64,000 nt of DNA from Erysipelothrix piscisicarius (GCF_003931795.1 NZ_CP034234.1:1426001-1490000), one strand, 5' to 3'. Shown: positions 38,312 to 48,285, numbered from the stretch's first letter. Notes: generated by a model from the letters alone, not told the origin. Made by a program: numbers and translations.

Positions 38312-39559
38312 TTATTTTTCTTGTGTATCAAATAACATTTTAATTTTTAAATAATATCGTTGCATAATATCAAGCATGCATGTGACCGCTAAAAGCGTTG
38401 TCGCATCATGAGGATATATATACCCAGATGCACAAAACTTATCAAGCTCTGGCCACTTATCTTCTTTAAAAATCAAGTTCTTAGCTAAAAATTGTGTTTT
38501 TAATAATGCTTGTTCTCCATTATGCATTAAAACCGCTTGATCATCATGACGACTCATAATATAGAGTAACGTTGATGTAATCGATTTATTTTTTTGTAAG
38601 AACGGAACGTATTGATTAAATACTTCGCGCATTCCGTTATTTAAGATTTCATAGCGCTTCGGTTCCTCAGTGAACATATTATTCTGAGTAAACCCTTCAC
38701 TTATTTTTTTAATTTGTTTCGTTATATCTGCATAGCCTCGTGAATTAATAAATGCAAACATTACTGTGCTGGTAATGAATACGGTATAGTGGTAGGATTG
38801 CTGATTTAAAACGGCACGTTGAATCTTCGTTTCAACTTCGTTTTGGAAACGAGCAATATCAACCGTACTTGTGCTATTCACTGAGAATATCCGTTGCATT
38901 TCATCTTTGTATGTACGAACAAGATGAATAAACTTTTCGAAATTCATTTGTTCATTACTGCCACGATAATTGGGACCATACATACCAAACCCCATTGTTT
39001 TGGTAAATGAACTCACATACCCATAAACTAAGATGTTCGACAGAATTGTCTGTTTATCACCTTTTACAATATAACCTTCAACTCGTTTAGTATAATTATC
39101 AATGTATTTTGGATCTTCTACAATATCATTCATCAATTCTTCAAGCGAGGACTTATAGTAGTCATCAAGTCTATTTTTATATCCCAGCGCTTCACGGGTC
39201 GACTTTTGATCACAATCGAACACATCACTATCAATTGCAAATCCTAATGGATGGTGATCTTCATAGTGAACCAAAATATCTTTGACCGTTTTTGCGCTTT
39301 CGTCCAGTTTAATGTAGAACATTAGTCCTTCTTCATCAAACGTATACGACCAAGATTCCATATTGAATCGTTCCCAAAGCTCAAAAAAGATGGTGAATAC
39401 TGCATAGGACACAATGTTACGTTGGCGATCTTCCCCCGCAAAAGACCCACCTAAAACAAGGAGGGATCCATCCTGCCCTTCAATCATACTTTTCATGATA
39501 CCATTACGTTTTTCACGTAACTCACGAATTGATTCAGATGTTAATTGAACAATATTCAT
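38312..39559 (-). CDS. Divergent CitXG-like protein (orphan)
   Basis: 415 residues. The N-terminal half resembles CitX (apo-citrate-lyase phosphoribosyl-dephospho-CoA transferase): LREKRNGIMKSM, ...DHHPLGFAIDSDVFDC, ALGYKNRLDDYY. The C-terminal half resembles CitG (MGFGMYGPNYRGSNEQMNFEKFI, where CitG has a PKPGLVD...GSH-DM motif), but the key residues are poorly kept. No citrate lyase genes (citDEF) are near. Function is therefore uncertain: relic, or a changed activity. It shares an operon with tyrS; a palindrome and terminator lie upstream. Confidence 0.45.
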   Translation of the reverse strand: MNIVQLTSESIRELREKRNGIMKSMIEGQDGSLLVLGGSFAGEDRQRNIVSYAVFTIFFELWERFNMESWSYTFDEEGLMFYIKLDESAKTVKDILVHYEDHHPLGFAIDSDVFDCDQKSTREALGYKNRLDDYYKSSLEELMNDIVEDPKYIDNYTKRVEGYIVKGDKQTILSNILVYGYVSSFTKTMGFGMYGPNYRGSNEQMNFEKFIHLVRTYKDEMQRIFSVNSTSTVDIARFQNEVETKIQRAVLNQQSYHYTVFITSTVMFAFINSRGYADITKQIKKISEGFTQNNMFTEEPKRYEILNNGMREVFNQYVPFLQKNKSITSTLLYIMSRHDDQAVLMHNGEQALLKTQFLAKNLIFKEDKWPELDKFCASGYIYPHDATTLLAVTCMLDIMQRYYLKIKMLFDTQEK

Positions 39560-39635
39560 AATAATACCTCTTTCAACATATAATATTCTACCATGAAATC
39601 ATCGTTTAAGGTAATGTAAAACTCAAAGAGCCATA

Positions 39636-39661
39636 AAAAAAGGCAATACGCCTTTTTTTCG
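39636..39661 (-). terminator. Hairpin with flanking A/T runs upstream of the CitXG-like gene
   Basis: AAAAAAAGGC-aatac-GCCTTTTTTT works on both strands. It lies between the MFS gene and the CitXG-like gene and is the likely terminator of the MFS transcript (minus strand). Confidence 0.7.
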
Positions 39662-39729
39662 GAAAAATATTATTTAACAAGGGAAATCTGTAACCATATT
39701 TATTTTTAAGGAGAAGAAATATAGTCATT

Positions 39730-39746
39730 GTAAACAAAATGTTTAC
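39730..39746. promoter_or_regulatory. 17-bp palindrome, candidate operator
   Basis: GTAAAC-aaaat-GTTTAC, a perfect 6-bp inverted repeat with a 5-base centre, about 170 bases upstream of the CitXG-like gene and just beyond the MFS stop. No regulator can be named. Confidence 0.35.
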
Positions 39747-39793
39747 GTGTATAGAATACAAAAACATTATGGTATGAATTCGCCGAAACTGTG

Positions 39794-40955
39794 TTAATTT
39801 GTGTGAGCCGGTTTAAAGATAGAAATCATGACTGTAGGAACCACCATAATGGCTCCGAAAATAAAGATAACCGTTTGAATTGGCATCTGTTCAACGAGAA
39901 TCCCTGAGACAAGTGGTGTAATGATTGCCGAGAATCCAATACTCATTGAAATCGAGAACATCTGTGCTGTTGAACGTAAATGACTTGGTGATTCTCTAAA
40001 AATTAGATCTTTTTGTGCCACCAGAATAAGTGGGAATGTGATTGCTTGAAGTGTTGATAGGACAATAATTTGGAACACAGATGTCGCCATGCCATAGGTT
40101 ATCATTCGAATGATCATAATCATACTGGAAAAAACCATTAAGTTTTTGCCACCGTATTTTTTCAGTAGGGCGCCCCCCACTAACATCAGTGGAATCTCAC
40201 TGAGTGCCTCCACAAACCATTTTACCCCAACATCTTGAGCATTACCCCCAAGATGAAACATATAATCCGTAATGGTAATTGAATCCACATTGATTACAAA
40301 ATAGGTCAGTGTAAAACAAGAACCAAATACATGTAACGTTTATTCGTGAAAGTACTTTTAAATCTTTAAAACTGAGTGTCGTCGCCACACCATCCCGACT
40401 TTGTTTGGACGCATCTTCAAGTTTAAAAGAATAAAAAATAACCACAAAACTTAAAATGCCAGACAAATATCCTAATGATGCATAACCATAGCGATGGATA
40501 AAAAATCCAGACACGAGAGATGCTAAGGCCCACCCAAGCGAACCAAAACTCCGAATAAAGCTAAATTGATGATAAATGCCATCAACTTCCAACCCCCATG
40601 TCTCAAAAAGATTCGAAAGAATTCGAACAACACCTGCCATCGTTCCTAATAAGAAGAAGTGATAATAAAAATTATGTATATTTATACAGTAGGAAAGCAT
40701 CCCTGTTGCCGCTAAAATAAATGTTCCGTAGATAAAAAAGCGCTTAATCGTTCCAAATCGATCACATAAATAACCGGATAGAATTTGGCCTACCATCGCA
40801 ATGATGGCTAGAAAAGAAAGAATAAGTCCCCGTTGTGATGCCGAATAACCAAGATGCGTTAAAAAGGGCACTACTTGTGGAAATAACAATCCATGTGAAG
40901 CATACATCAAAAACATAACAGCACTAAAATTGATAATCTTTGATTTATTAGACAT
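39794..40955 (-). pseudogene. MFS permease, two frameshifts
   Basis: About 390-residue major facilitator. The N-terminal part (from ATG 40955, GAGGT upstream) shows six helices and the loop motif GYLCDRFGTIKRFF; the C-terminal part continues in another frame with further helices (IPLMLVGGALLKKYGGKN and beyond). The join runs through three frames within 50 bases and is repaired by one added base at the A4 run 40355-58 (T4 on plus) and one at 40313-16 (A4 on plus), giving LKSTFTNKRYMYLVLVF...TYFVINVDSITI. Substrate unknown. Confidence 0.8.
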
Positions 40956-41021
40956 TTTTATACCTCATACACTCTAAGCCTCATTATACCATTTATTTCT
41001 CTAATGTTTTCACCAATTGGG

Positions 41022-41052
41022 CCAAAAAAACCCTAATCGCGATTAGGGTTCA
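41022..41052 (-). terminator. Terminator overlapping the fthC stop codon
   Basis: Minus-strand AACCCTAATCG-CGATTAGGGTT followed by TTTTTTT; the TAG stop lies inside the stem. It ends the suf operon transcript. Confidence 0.9.
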
Positions 41053-41587
41053 TAATTGCATTTTCAGTAATAATAACATCACAACGAATATCATGATCTT
41101 GTTGGAATGGAATATCTGTTTCTTGAAACGAATACGCAACACCAATTTTTATTGCATTAATACCTTTAAGAAAACGATCATAATAACCGCCACCATAACC
41201 AATACGATAACCTTGTCTATTAAAAGCAACCATGGGTACGATTACCACATCAATTTCATCTGCTGAAATTTTATGATTGGTTGTGGGTTCAAGAATCCCC
41301 ATCACCCCAGGTTGTAACTGTTCAAAACCTGTTATCGCGTAGAAGTCCATCGATTCCCCTTTAATTTTAGGCAAACAAATTGTATAGCGATCATCCCAAA
41401 ATAACGTTTCCATCATTCCATAAGTATCCACTTCATGATTAAATGCAGCATAAAGTGCAATTGTTTGATGCACTTCTAAACGATCCATTACAGCATTATG
41501 AATTACGCTATCCCAGGGAGCACGCATCAGCACATCGTATTGCTTGCGCTTCTCTAAGACTCCCTGAGCAATCGTTTTTTTATCCAA
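41033..41587 (-). CDS. fthC: 5-formyltetrahydrofolate cyclo-ligase
   Basis: ATP-dependent recycling of 5-formyl-THF to 5,10-methenyl-THF. 184 residues with the family motif [15 protein letters not shown] (about 125-140) and [10 protein letters not shown] before it. Start TTG 41587 overlaps the sufB stop (AAGG about 6 bases before). Last gene of the suf operon; its terminator stem includes the stop codon. The link to Fe-S assembly is positional only. Confidence 0.92.
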   Translation of the reverse strand: MDKKTIAQGVLEKRKQYDVLMRAPWDSVIHNAVMDRLEVHQTIALYAAFNHEVDTYGMMETLFWDDRYTICLPKIKGESMDFYAITGFEQLQPGVMGILEPTTNHKISADEIDVVIVPMVAFNRQGYRIGYGGGYYDRFLKGINAIKIGVAYSFQETDIPFQQDHDIRCDVIITENAIMNPNRD

Positions 41588-42990
41588 CAGAGCCTTCCAT
41601 CTCCATTTTCATAAGTTGATTTAATTCAACCGCATATTCCATCGGTAATTCCCGAGTAAAGGGTTCCAAAAATCCCATAATAATCGTTTCAGACGCTTGT
41701 TCTTCACTTAATCCCCGACTCATAAGATAGAAAAGTTCTTCTTCAGAAATCTTCGACACACGCGCTTCGTGTTCAATGATGGACGCATTGGTATCGACAA
41801 CATTGACTGGCATGGTATCACTCATAGAAAGCGGATCTAGTATCAACGTATCACACTCAATTTTAGTTTTCGCATTTATTGAATTTTTATCATGGTGCAC
41901 AATACCTCGATAATTCACAGTACCACCATTGCGTGATACTGATTTTGAGATAATCGTACTTTGAGTATTGGGTGCTTTATGAATCATTTTCGCTCCAGCG
42001 TCTTGCCATTGATTAGCCCCCGCAACAGCAATAGAGATGGTCATACCTTTAGCATATTCTCCAATTAAAACACACGAAGGATATTTCATAGTTATATAAG
42101 CACCAATATTACCATCAATCCACTCCATCATTCCGTGTGCCTCAACTTGGGCACGCTTTGTGACAAGATTATAAACATTTGATGACCAATTTTGGATGGT
42201 CGTATAACGACATTTGGCATTTTTATGAACAAATATCTCCACGACTGCAGCATGCATTGCATCTTTTTTGTAAATCGGTGCTGTACACCCTTCAACATAA
42301 TGCACATCGGCGCCTTCATCCACTATAATCATGGTTCGTTCAAACTGCCCCATTTGCTCAGCATTAATTCTAAAATAGGACTGCAATGGTTTATCCAATG
42401 TTACTCCTTTTGGAATATAGATAAACGATCCTCCAGACCATACCGCTGTATTCAATGCCGCAAACTTATTATCATTGTAAGGTACAAGCTTTCCAAAATA
42501 TTCCTTTACAATTTCAGGATGTTCGCGCAATCCCGTATCCATATCAAAAATAAAACCCTTTAGATTCCACTTCCTGAAGCATGCTTGCATAAACGACTTC
42601 GGAATCATATTGAGTCGCCACACCTGATAAATATTTAGCTTCTGCTTCTGGAATTCCAAGACGATCAAAGTATTGCGAATTTCTTCAGGAACATCCTCCA
42701 CGTGCGCTCCACTTGGTCACTCGCACGCAAGAAATAGATGTATTCATCAAAATCTACCTTAGAAAGATCTGCACCCCATGAAGGCATTTTTTGCTCCTTA
42801 AAGGATTCATAAGCCTTTAAGCGTATTTCAACATCCACTCAGGTTCATTTTTAAGCCGTGAAATTTCACGCACCACTTCTTCATTTAAACCTTTATCAAA
42901 TGCTACAACACTTTCGATTTCATCATGAAAACCGTATTGATATTCTTCGTTTGGTAAGCGATCGCGATCATCAATTTTCTCTTCACTCAT
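41580..42990 (-). pseudogene. sufB: Fe-S assembly scaffold SufB, four frameshift sites near the N-terminus
   Basis: Core SufBCD scaffold protein. The C-terminal 350 residues are intact ([49 protein letters not shown], ...[22 protein letters not shown]). The start is ATG 42990 (MSEEKIDDRDRLPNEEYQYGF) and breaks after KNEPEWMLKY. Four single-base indels (near 42823, 42698-99, 42667-69 and 42552-55) restore a continuous 470-residue protein. SufB is essential in most Bacillota, and four errors in 300 bases point to a poor consensus rather than decay. Confidence 0.9.
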
Positions 42991-43423
42991 CTTTATCCCT
43001 ACTTTCTTCAATAATATCCGTCAAACCACGCCACCCTAACGTTGCGCACGTAATCCGATTCGCTTGTCGCCCAACATTTTTAAACGCAACCGCTTCTTGA
43101 AGAAGCTCCTCATCAAAAGATTCCAGATGAATCATTCGATTATATTCAGCAATAATCTTTTCGGCTTCTTCTAAAGTCTTCCCTTTCACAAGCTCGGTCA
43201 TAATTGAGGCAGCGGAAGTCGCAATTGTACACGCTTGACCATCAAAACAAACATCTTCAATAACGCCATTTTTAATGGATGCTTGAATGGTTAAATCATC
43301 AATACAGGAATCCGTACTGACACGTTTTTTTGTATATGCTTCGTCGGTCCGCTTATTTCGTGGATTTTCATAATGATCCATAATTAGTTGTCGAAGAAAA
43401 CGGGGATCTTCAAAATAATTCAT
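42983..43423 (-). CDS. sufU: SufU Fe-S/zinc sulfur-transfer protein
   Basis: Receives persulfide from SufS. 146 residues, IscU-like, with Cys in ACTIAT, an Asp/Cys pair in STDSCIDDLTIQ and a late Cys in RITCATLGWRG; this is the SufU pattern. Overlaps the sufB start by 8 bases and follows sufS. Confidence 0.93.
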   Translation of the reverse strand: MNYFEDPRFLRQLIMDHYENPRNKRTDEAYTKKRVSTDSCIDDLTIQASIKNGVIEDVCFDGQACTIATSAASIMTELVKGKTLEEAEKIIAEYNRMIHLESFDEELLQEAVAFKNVGRQANRITCATLGWRGLTDIIEESRDKDE

Positions 43424-43438
43424 TTTATCACTCCAAAT

Positions 43439-44650
43439 CTATAGATAGAGGTCGATACATTTTTCCAACGTAATCGTCTCTAACGCTTTTATCAATTTCG
43501 TAACATCCGCATCATTATTATAAAAATAGAATGAAATACGAACACTTTTTTCCATATTTAATGCCCCATTAATAAGTTTTGCACAATGCTCACCCGATCG
43601 AACGCTAATACCCTCACGATTGAGATATGCTGCAACATCCTGAGCAAAAATTCCCTTCACACTAAATGTAATAAGCCCCATATCCGCATGTTGATTATAA
43701 ACCGTTATATGATCCATCGCATTCAATGCATCCAATGCACGTTGATGAAGTGGCAAGATAATTGCGTGAATGCGCTTCATACCAAATTGAGTTAAATAAT
43801 CAAGTGCTGCGCCAAAACCAAGCACGCCCTCAATATTCGGTGTACCTGCTTCAAATTTCGCAGGTCCAGATTTTAATTCCACGATGCCACAGGCATCAAA
43901 ACGAATATTACTGCCGCCTCCATGGGAGATGGGATACATTTTCGTTTGTATTTCGGGTTTGACATAAAGAACCCCTACACCTGTAGGCCCCAGCATTTTA
44001 TGCGCAGAAAACGCCATAAAATCAACATCTAAGTCTTTGACATCAATTGGCATATGTCCGATTGATTGAGCTGCATCAAGACAAAATAACGCGCCATGGT
44101 CATGTGCATACTTTGCGAATGATTTAATATCATTAACATATCCCAAAACATTGGATACATGAGCCATCGATACCAGTTTTACCTTATCGTGAAATGCACT
44201 CGAAAGCATTTCAAGTGTAATATGACCCGCATCATCCAGGGGAACAAATTCAACTTTAAAACCAATTTCTTCCGCCATTGCATACCAAGGAAGAATATTG
44301 GATGCGTGTTCTGCTTGATTTAACAGCACCACGTCATCTTTTTTGAGATAATATTTAGCATACCCACTTGCAACAAGGTTTAAAGATTCACTCGCTCCCG
44401 AAGTAAAAATAAGAGACTCCGGTGTTGTTTGAATAAAATCCGCTGTTTTCTTTCGAACGGCTTCATATAAATCACTGGTTTCAAGGGATGTATCATAATC
44501 TCCGCGATGAATATTGGAACTTAGACGTTCATAATAATCAACAACAGCATCAATAACACATTGAGGTTTTAAAGCTGTAGCGGCATTATCAAGATAACTA
44601 ACATCTGGATGGTGCTTAAAAAAAGGAAAATCTTTTTTTATTGAATCCAT
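43439..44650 (-). CDS. sufS: Cysteine desulfurase SufS
   Basis: 403 residues. PLP-Lys in DFMAFSAHKMLGPTGVGVLY, HRGDYDTSLETSDLYE, and the active Cys loop VRSGEHCAKLINGA. Group II desulfurase, paired with SufU. Overlaps sufD by 13 bases. Distinct from the desulfurase at 31.3-32.5 kb that serves ThiI. Confidence 0.95.
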   Translation of the reverse strand: MDSIKKDFPFFKHHPDVSYLDNAATALKPQCVIDAVVDYYERLSSNIHRGDYDTSLETSDLYEAVRKKTADFIQTTPESLIFTSGASESLNLVASGYAKYYLKKDDVVLLNQAEHASNILPWYAMAEEIGFKVEFVPLDDAGHITLEMLSSAFHDKVKLVSMAHVSNVLGYVNDIKSFAKYAHDHGALFCLDAAQSIGHMPIDVKDLDVDFMAFSAHKMLGPTGVGVLYVKPEIQTKMYPISHGGGSNIRFDACGIVELKSGPAKFEAGTPNIEGVLGFGAALDYLTQFGMKRIHAIILPLHQRALDALNAMDHITVYNQHADMGLITFSVKGIFAQDVAAYLNREGISVRSGEHCAKLINGALNMEKSVRISFYFYNNDADVTKLIKALETITLEKCIDLYL

Positions 44651-45432
44651 TGTGTATTCACCTTCTCTGTAATTTCTTCTTTTAACTGTGTTTGAATCGT
44701 TTCATCATCAATTGCATCTACAATTGGCATGAGATAACCCATTATAATAAGACGCAAGGCATCCTCACGTGTTAAACCACGGGATTGAAGATAGTAGATG
44801 TGCTCTTCATTCGGTTGGCCCACAGAAGCCGCATGTGATGCTGCTACATCATTTTCATCGATAAGAAGCATCGGATACACTACACCATGAACATCTTCAC
44901 CTAAATTCATAATGCGACTCATTTGATGGGTTTCAGCTCCTGAATTTCCTTTAGCAATACTTCCTATTACTTCTAGATTTAGACTTCCTTTATTAAGGAC
45001 AATCGCATTACACTCAACCATTGCATAACTTTTACGGGCTTGATGATCTGCCTTTACCGTCCATTTTAGTTTATTAAAAGCAATCACTGCGCCTTTAAAT
45101 TCACAATGACTTCCCAAACCAAGGTACTCAATATGGGTATATTTTTGATGGTTTCCTTGACTCATCTCACCATAGTTTGCGATTAAGTGCGCGTGTTCAT
45201 ACAATTTAATGTGCTCATTCACTTCCAAAGCTTCATCACTTTGATTGATCCACAAATATTTAAAATTCGCCTGTTCTGATACATGAAGTGTTAGATCAAG
45301 AGACCCTTGACCTTTCGCAATAATATAGAGGGTACCCGTTGCACGTTTAGGAATCGTAATGGATACTTTTTCTTCACCTTGAATATCAAGTACGATTGAA
45401 TTCATCGGTTCCGTCAAGCTAAATTCCGTCAT
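44638..45432 (-). CDS. sufD: SufD-like scaffold subunit, short form
   Basis: 264 residues against about 420-440 for common SufD. The C-terminal beta-helix and tail are present: GAVIAFNKLKWTVKADH, VLNKGSLNLEVIG, ETHQMSRIMNLGEDV, HAASVGQPNEEHIYYLQSRGLTREDALRLIIMGYLMP. The helical N-terminal domain is missing. It overlaps sufC by 1 base and sufS by 13, so the shortening is not a sequencing break. Confidence 0.88.
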   Translation of the reverse strand: MTEFSLTEPMNSIVLDIQGEEKVSITIPKRATGTLYIIAKGQGSLDLTLHVSEQANFKYLWINQSDEALEVNEHIKLYEHAHLIANYGEMSQGNHQKYTHIEYLGLGSHCEFKGAVIAFNKLKWTVKADHQARKSYAMVECNAIVLNKGSLNLEVIGSIAKGNSGAETHQMSRIMNLGEDVHGVVYPMLLIDENDVAASHAASVGQPNEEHIYYLQSRGLTREDALRLIIMGYLMPIVDAIDDETIQTQLKEEITEKVNTQWIQ

Positions 45433-46247
45433 TATTTATCACCCATTGCTTCACGCACCGCACATGTTCCAAGGACACTTGGACGTTTTGTCACTTTCTC
45501 TTTTTCAAGCGTTTCTTCAATCCAATCGTAACCTTCGCGATCAATTTTACTTACAAGTGTTTCATCCGAACTTAATACAATACGACCATCAATCATGATG
45601 TGTGTATGAGTTGGTTGAATAAGCTCAAAGAACCGTTCATAATGACTTACAATAATTAATCCCATTTTTTGTTTATCTTGTTCCTGTTTTAATACCTTAG
45701 CAACCAGTTCGAGTGCATCAATATCAAGTCCCGAATCAATTTCATCCAACATCGCAAACCGTGGTTCTAACATAATCATCTGCAAGATTTCATTTCGCTT
45801 TTTCTCACCACCACTAAATCCTTCGTTTAGGAAGCGATGTGCAAGATCTTCTTTCATTTTAAGACGTTCAATGCTGCCTTCCATGGACTTCACAAATTCA
45901 AATAAACCGATTGGTGTTTCACGACGCGCATTTAAAGCGGACTTTAAAAAATCAGAATTTGTTACTCCAGAGACTTCTTGTGGATATTGCATTCCTAAAA
46001 ACAATCCGAGTTTACTGCGCTCATCCACTTCAAGTTCAAGAACATTGATATCATCTACATAAACAGATCCTTCCGTAATCTCGTAACGCGGATGACCCAT
46101 TATAGCAGAAAGAAGTGTTGATTTCCCATTCCCATTGGGACCCATGATTGCATGGATTTCATTCTCATTAATCACAAGATTGACACCCTTGAGTATTTCT
46201 TTTCCTTCAATTGCTACATGTAAATTTTCAATTCTTAATTGTGCCAT
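45432..46247 (-). CDS. sufC: SufC ABC-type ATPase
   Basis: 271 residues. Walker A GPNGNGKSTL (about 36-45), ABC signature FSGGEKKRNEIL, Walker B FAMLDEIDSGLD, His switch VSHYERFF. First gene of sufC-D-S-U-B. Its promoter (extended -10) and that of the foldase gene face away from each other in the 150-base gap. Confidence 0.96.
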   Translation of the reverse strand: MAQLRIENLHVAIEGKEILKGVNLVINENEIHAIMGPNGNGKSTLLSAIMGHPRYEITEGSVYVDDINVLELEVDERSKLGLFLGMQYPQEVSGVTNSDFLKSALNARRETPIGLFEFVKSMEGSIERLKMKEDLAHRFLNEGFSGGEKKRNEILQMIMLEPRFAMLDEIDSGLDIDALELVAKVLKQEQDKQKMGLIIVSHYERFFELIQPTHTHIMIDGRIVLSSDETLVSKIDREGYDWIEETLEKEKVTKRPSVLGTCAVREAMGDK

Positions 46248-46283
46248 ATTATCACTTTCCTCTACTTATATCTTAATTCTTAT

Positions 46284-46292
46284 ATTATAGCA
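46284..46292 (-). promoter_or_regulatory. suf operon extended -10 promoter
   Basis: Minus-strand TGCTATAAT about 40 bases before sufC; no strong -35. Confidence 0.6.
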
Positions 46293-46345
46293 CAAGATTA
46301 ATCCGAATAAGGCGACCATCGCTCACGAAACGTATTCGTAACGTG

Positions 46346-46374
46346 TTGCATTGACCCCTCAAATAACCTATAAT
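46346..46374 (+). promoter_or_regulatory. Promoter of the foldase operon
   Basis: TTGCAT (46346-46351), 17-base spacer, TATAAT (46369-46374); GGAGG follows at 46389-46393 before ATG 46399. Confidence 0.75.
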
Positions 46375-46398
46375 TAATGAGACAAAAGGAGGATTGTA

Positions 46399-47367
46399 AT
46401 GATTGACAATTTAAAAAAATATTGGTTTGTCGTCGTTATAGGTTTGGTACTGATTGTCGGTATCGGGTATTTTACTAAGGAACAGATGAACGCTGTTTTG
46501 AGCGGTAAAAAAGTAGACGGTAAAGATGTAATATATGAGGTTGCTGGGAGTGATTATACTGCAGATGCATATTATAATGAACTCTTAGAATCGAAAGGAA
46601 CCGCAGAGATTTATAAATTATTCGAACGCGCTGTTCTTGATTCAATGGAAACAACTGAAGATATCGTTAAGAAATCTAAAGAAGAAGCTGAAACAGTTAA
46701 AACTAATGTTTCTGCACAAAATGGTGCAGCAGGGTTAGAACAATTGGATAAAGCCCTTGTTTCATTAGGTTATAAAGGTGTTGATGAAATGAACAAGTTT
46801 TATGAAAACTCAAATAAACTTGATGTTATTTTAGGTGATTACCTTGAAGCAAATTACGATCAATATGTGAAAGCATTTATCGAAGAAAATCAACCTCGTG
46901 TTGTAAGTCACATCCTTGTCAAGATGGACGATTCAAAAAATCCTACTGCTGAAGAAACAGCAAAAATGGAGAAAATTGATGCAGCTTTAAAAGAGGGTAA
47001 ATCTTTTAGTGATGTTGCTATGGAATTTTCCGATGATGGAACAGCCCAAAATGGCGGTTTACTCGGATATATGGATAAAACATCAAGTTTAGTTCCTGAA
47101 TTTATTGAAGGAGCTACAAGTATCAAGAAGGGTGAAACAACTGGGTGGGTTACTTCACAATACGGTCGTCATCGCATTACAGTTCAACAAGACTCTTTCG
47201 AAGAAATCAAATACGATAAAGATTTCTTAAAAGCAATATCAACAAATAATCCTAAAATCCAATATCAAGCAATCTGGGAAAAAGCAGAAGGCTTAGATAT
47301 TAAGTTTGCGGATGATTCTGTCAAAGCAGATTTAATGGCATTTATGGGTCTAGGAGGAAATCAATAA
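46399..47367 (+). CDS. Membrane-anchored PpiC-type peptidyl-prolyl isomerase
   Basis: 322 residues. One N-terminal helix (about 8-25, WFVVVIGLVLIVGIGYF) without a lipobox, SurA-like helical region, then a parvulin domain (about 170-270: RVVSHILVK, GKSFSDVAMEFSDDGTAQNGGLLGYM, GRHRITVQ). It probably helps fold exported proteins at the outer face of the membrane. Its stop overlaps the next gene's start (TAATG). Confidence 0.88.
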   Translation: MIDNLKKYWFVVVIGLVLIVGIGYFTKEQMNAVLSGKKVDGKDVIYEVAGSDYTADAYYNELLESKGTAEIYKLFERAVLDSMETTEDIVKKSKEEAETVKTNVSAQNGAAGLEQLDKALVSLGYKGVDEMNKFYENSNKLDVILGDYLEANYDQYVKAFIEENQPRVVSHILVKMDDSKNPTAEETAKMEKIDAALKEGKSFSDVAMEFSDDGTAQNGGLLGYMDKTSSLVPEFIEGATSIKKGETTGWVTSQYGRHRITVQQDSFEEIKYDKDFLKAISTNNPKIQYQAIWEKAEGLDIKFADDSVKADLMAFMGLGGNQ

Positions 47368-48242
47368 TGAAAAAACTTCTAGTTTCACTCCTCGCACTGC
47401 TGATGCTTGCGGGATGCAGTGATGCACGTGCAATGATTTCCACAGATGAAGAGATATTCTCTGTCGGAAGTGAAAAAATTACATCAAAACGTCTTTTTGA
47501 TGTTATGAAACTCAGTGATGGTGGAATGACTGTTGTTAAGTCAGCACAAAATAAAATTACTGAAAATGTTGCGGATGCAGATGTAAAAGCAGAAGCAGAT
47601 AAACGTCTTGAAGAGATCAAAGAAGTTTTTGGTGATCAACTTGAAGAACGTTTAAAACAAAGCGGTTATGAAAGTGTTGATGCTTTCATGGCACAAACTG
47701 TTTATCCTGAGCTTAAAATGACACATCTTCTTAAAGAAAAAATGGTTGCAGATTTTGAAGCATTAACGACAGAAAACGCACCCCGCAAAGCGCGCATTCT
47801 TCAATTAGAGAATCAAGAAAAAGCGGACGAAGCTCTTGAGAAAATTAAGGGCGGAGAAAACTTCGATGATGTCGCAAAAGATTACAAAGTTACGGGTTCT
47901 TCATATGATGGAAGTGCTAAAGTACACCTCTTGAAATCTGTGCAATATCCTCAAGAAGTTGCGGATGCACTTAAAAATGCAACTGAGCCTACATTATCTG
48001 GTGTTCTCAGTGATTCAAGTGATGACAGTAAATATATTGTTCAAATTATTGAAATCGATGCCAATCGATATCAAGATGAAACCATTGAAGCATTTGTAGG
48101 ATCCAAAGATATCGTTAATCAATATCTTTCGCAACTCTTTGTGGATAATGGATTTAAAATCTATGACAAAGATGTTTATGATGCGGTAGCTGAAAAGTTC
48201 CCACAATACTTAAACATTCAAAAAGACAAAGACGCTAAATAA
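47367..48242 (+). CDS. PrsA-like foldase lipoprotein
   Basis: 291 residues. Signal MKKLLVSLLALLMLAGCS with a lipobox (LAGC). The body has the PrsA-type helical N-domain and a PPIase-like segment (RKARILQLENQEKADEALEKIKGGENFDDVAKDY), in which the usual parvulin catalytic residues are poorly kept, so it may be a chaperone only. Second of two foldase genes; followed by a HIT gene, as prsA neighbours hit in Bacillus. Confidence 0.8.
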   Translation: MKKLLVSLLALLMLAGCSDARAMISTDEEIFSVGSEKITSKRLFDVMKLSDGGMTVVKSAQNKITENVADADVKAEADKRLEEIKEVFGDQLEERLKQSGYESVDAFMAQTVYPELKMTHLLKEKMVADFEALTTENAPRKARILQLENQEKADEALEKIKGGENFDDVAKDYKVTGSSYDGSAKVHLLKSVQYPQEVADALKNATEPTLSGVLSDSSDDSKYIVQIIEIDANRYQDETIEAFVGSKDIVNQYLSQLFVDNGFKIYDKDVYDAVAEKFPQYLNIQKDKDAK

Positions 48243-48252
48243 GCGTCTTTTC
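48228..48252 (+). terminator. Terminator overlapping the end of the PrsA-like gene
   Basis: AAAGACGCT-aaata-AGCGTCTTT then TCTTTA; the stop codon is in the loop. Confidence 0.75.
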
Positions 48253-48259
48253 TTTATGC

Positions 48260-48265
48260 TATAAT
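48260..48265 (+). promoter_or_regulatory. -10 box of the HIT gene promoter
   Basis: TGC-TATAAT, an extended -10, 21 bases before ATG 48286, right after the terminator. Confidence 0.55.
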
Positions 48266-48285
48266 AGCGCTAGAGGAGGTCTACT

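Noticed and set aside
37030-38320. T-box riboswitch before tyrS
   Set aside because: The gap to the upstream gene is only a few bases, so no leader fits there.
42817-43011. Small 64-residue gene before sufB
   Set aside because: It is the N-terminus of SufB up to the first indel, not a separate gene.
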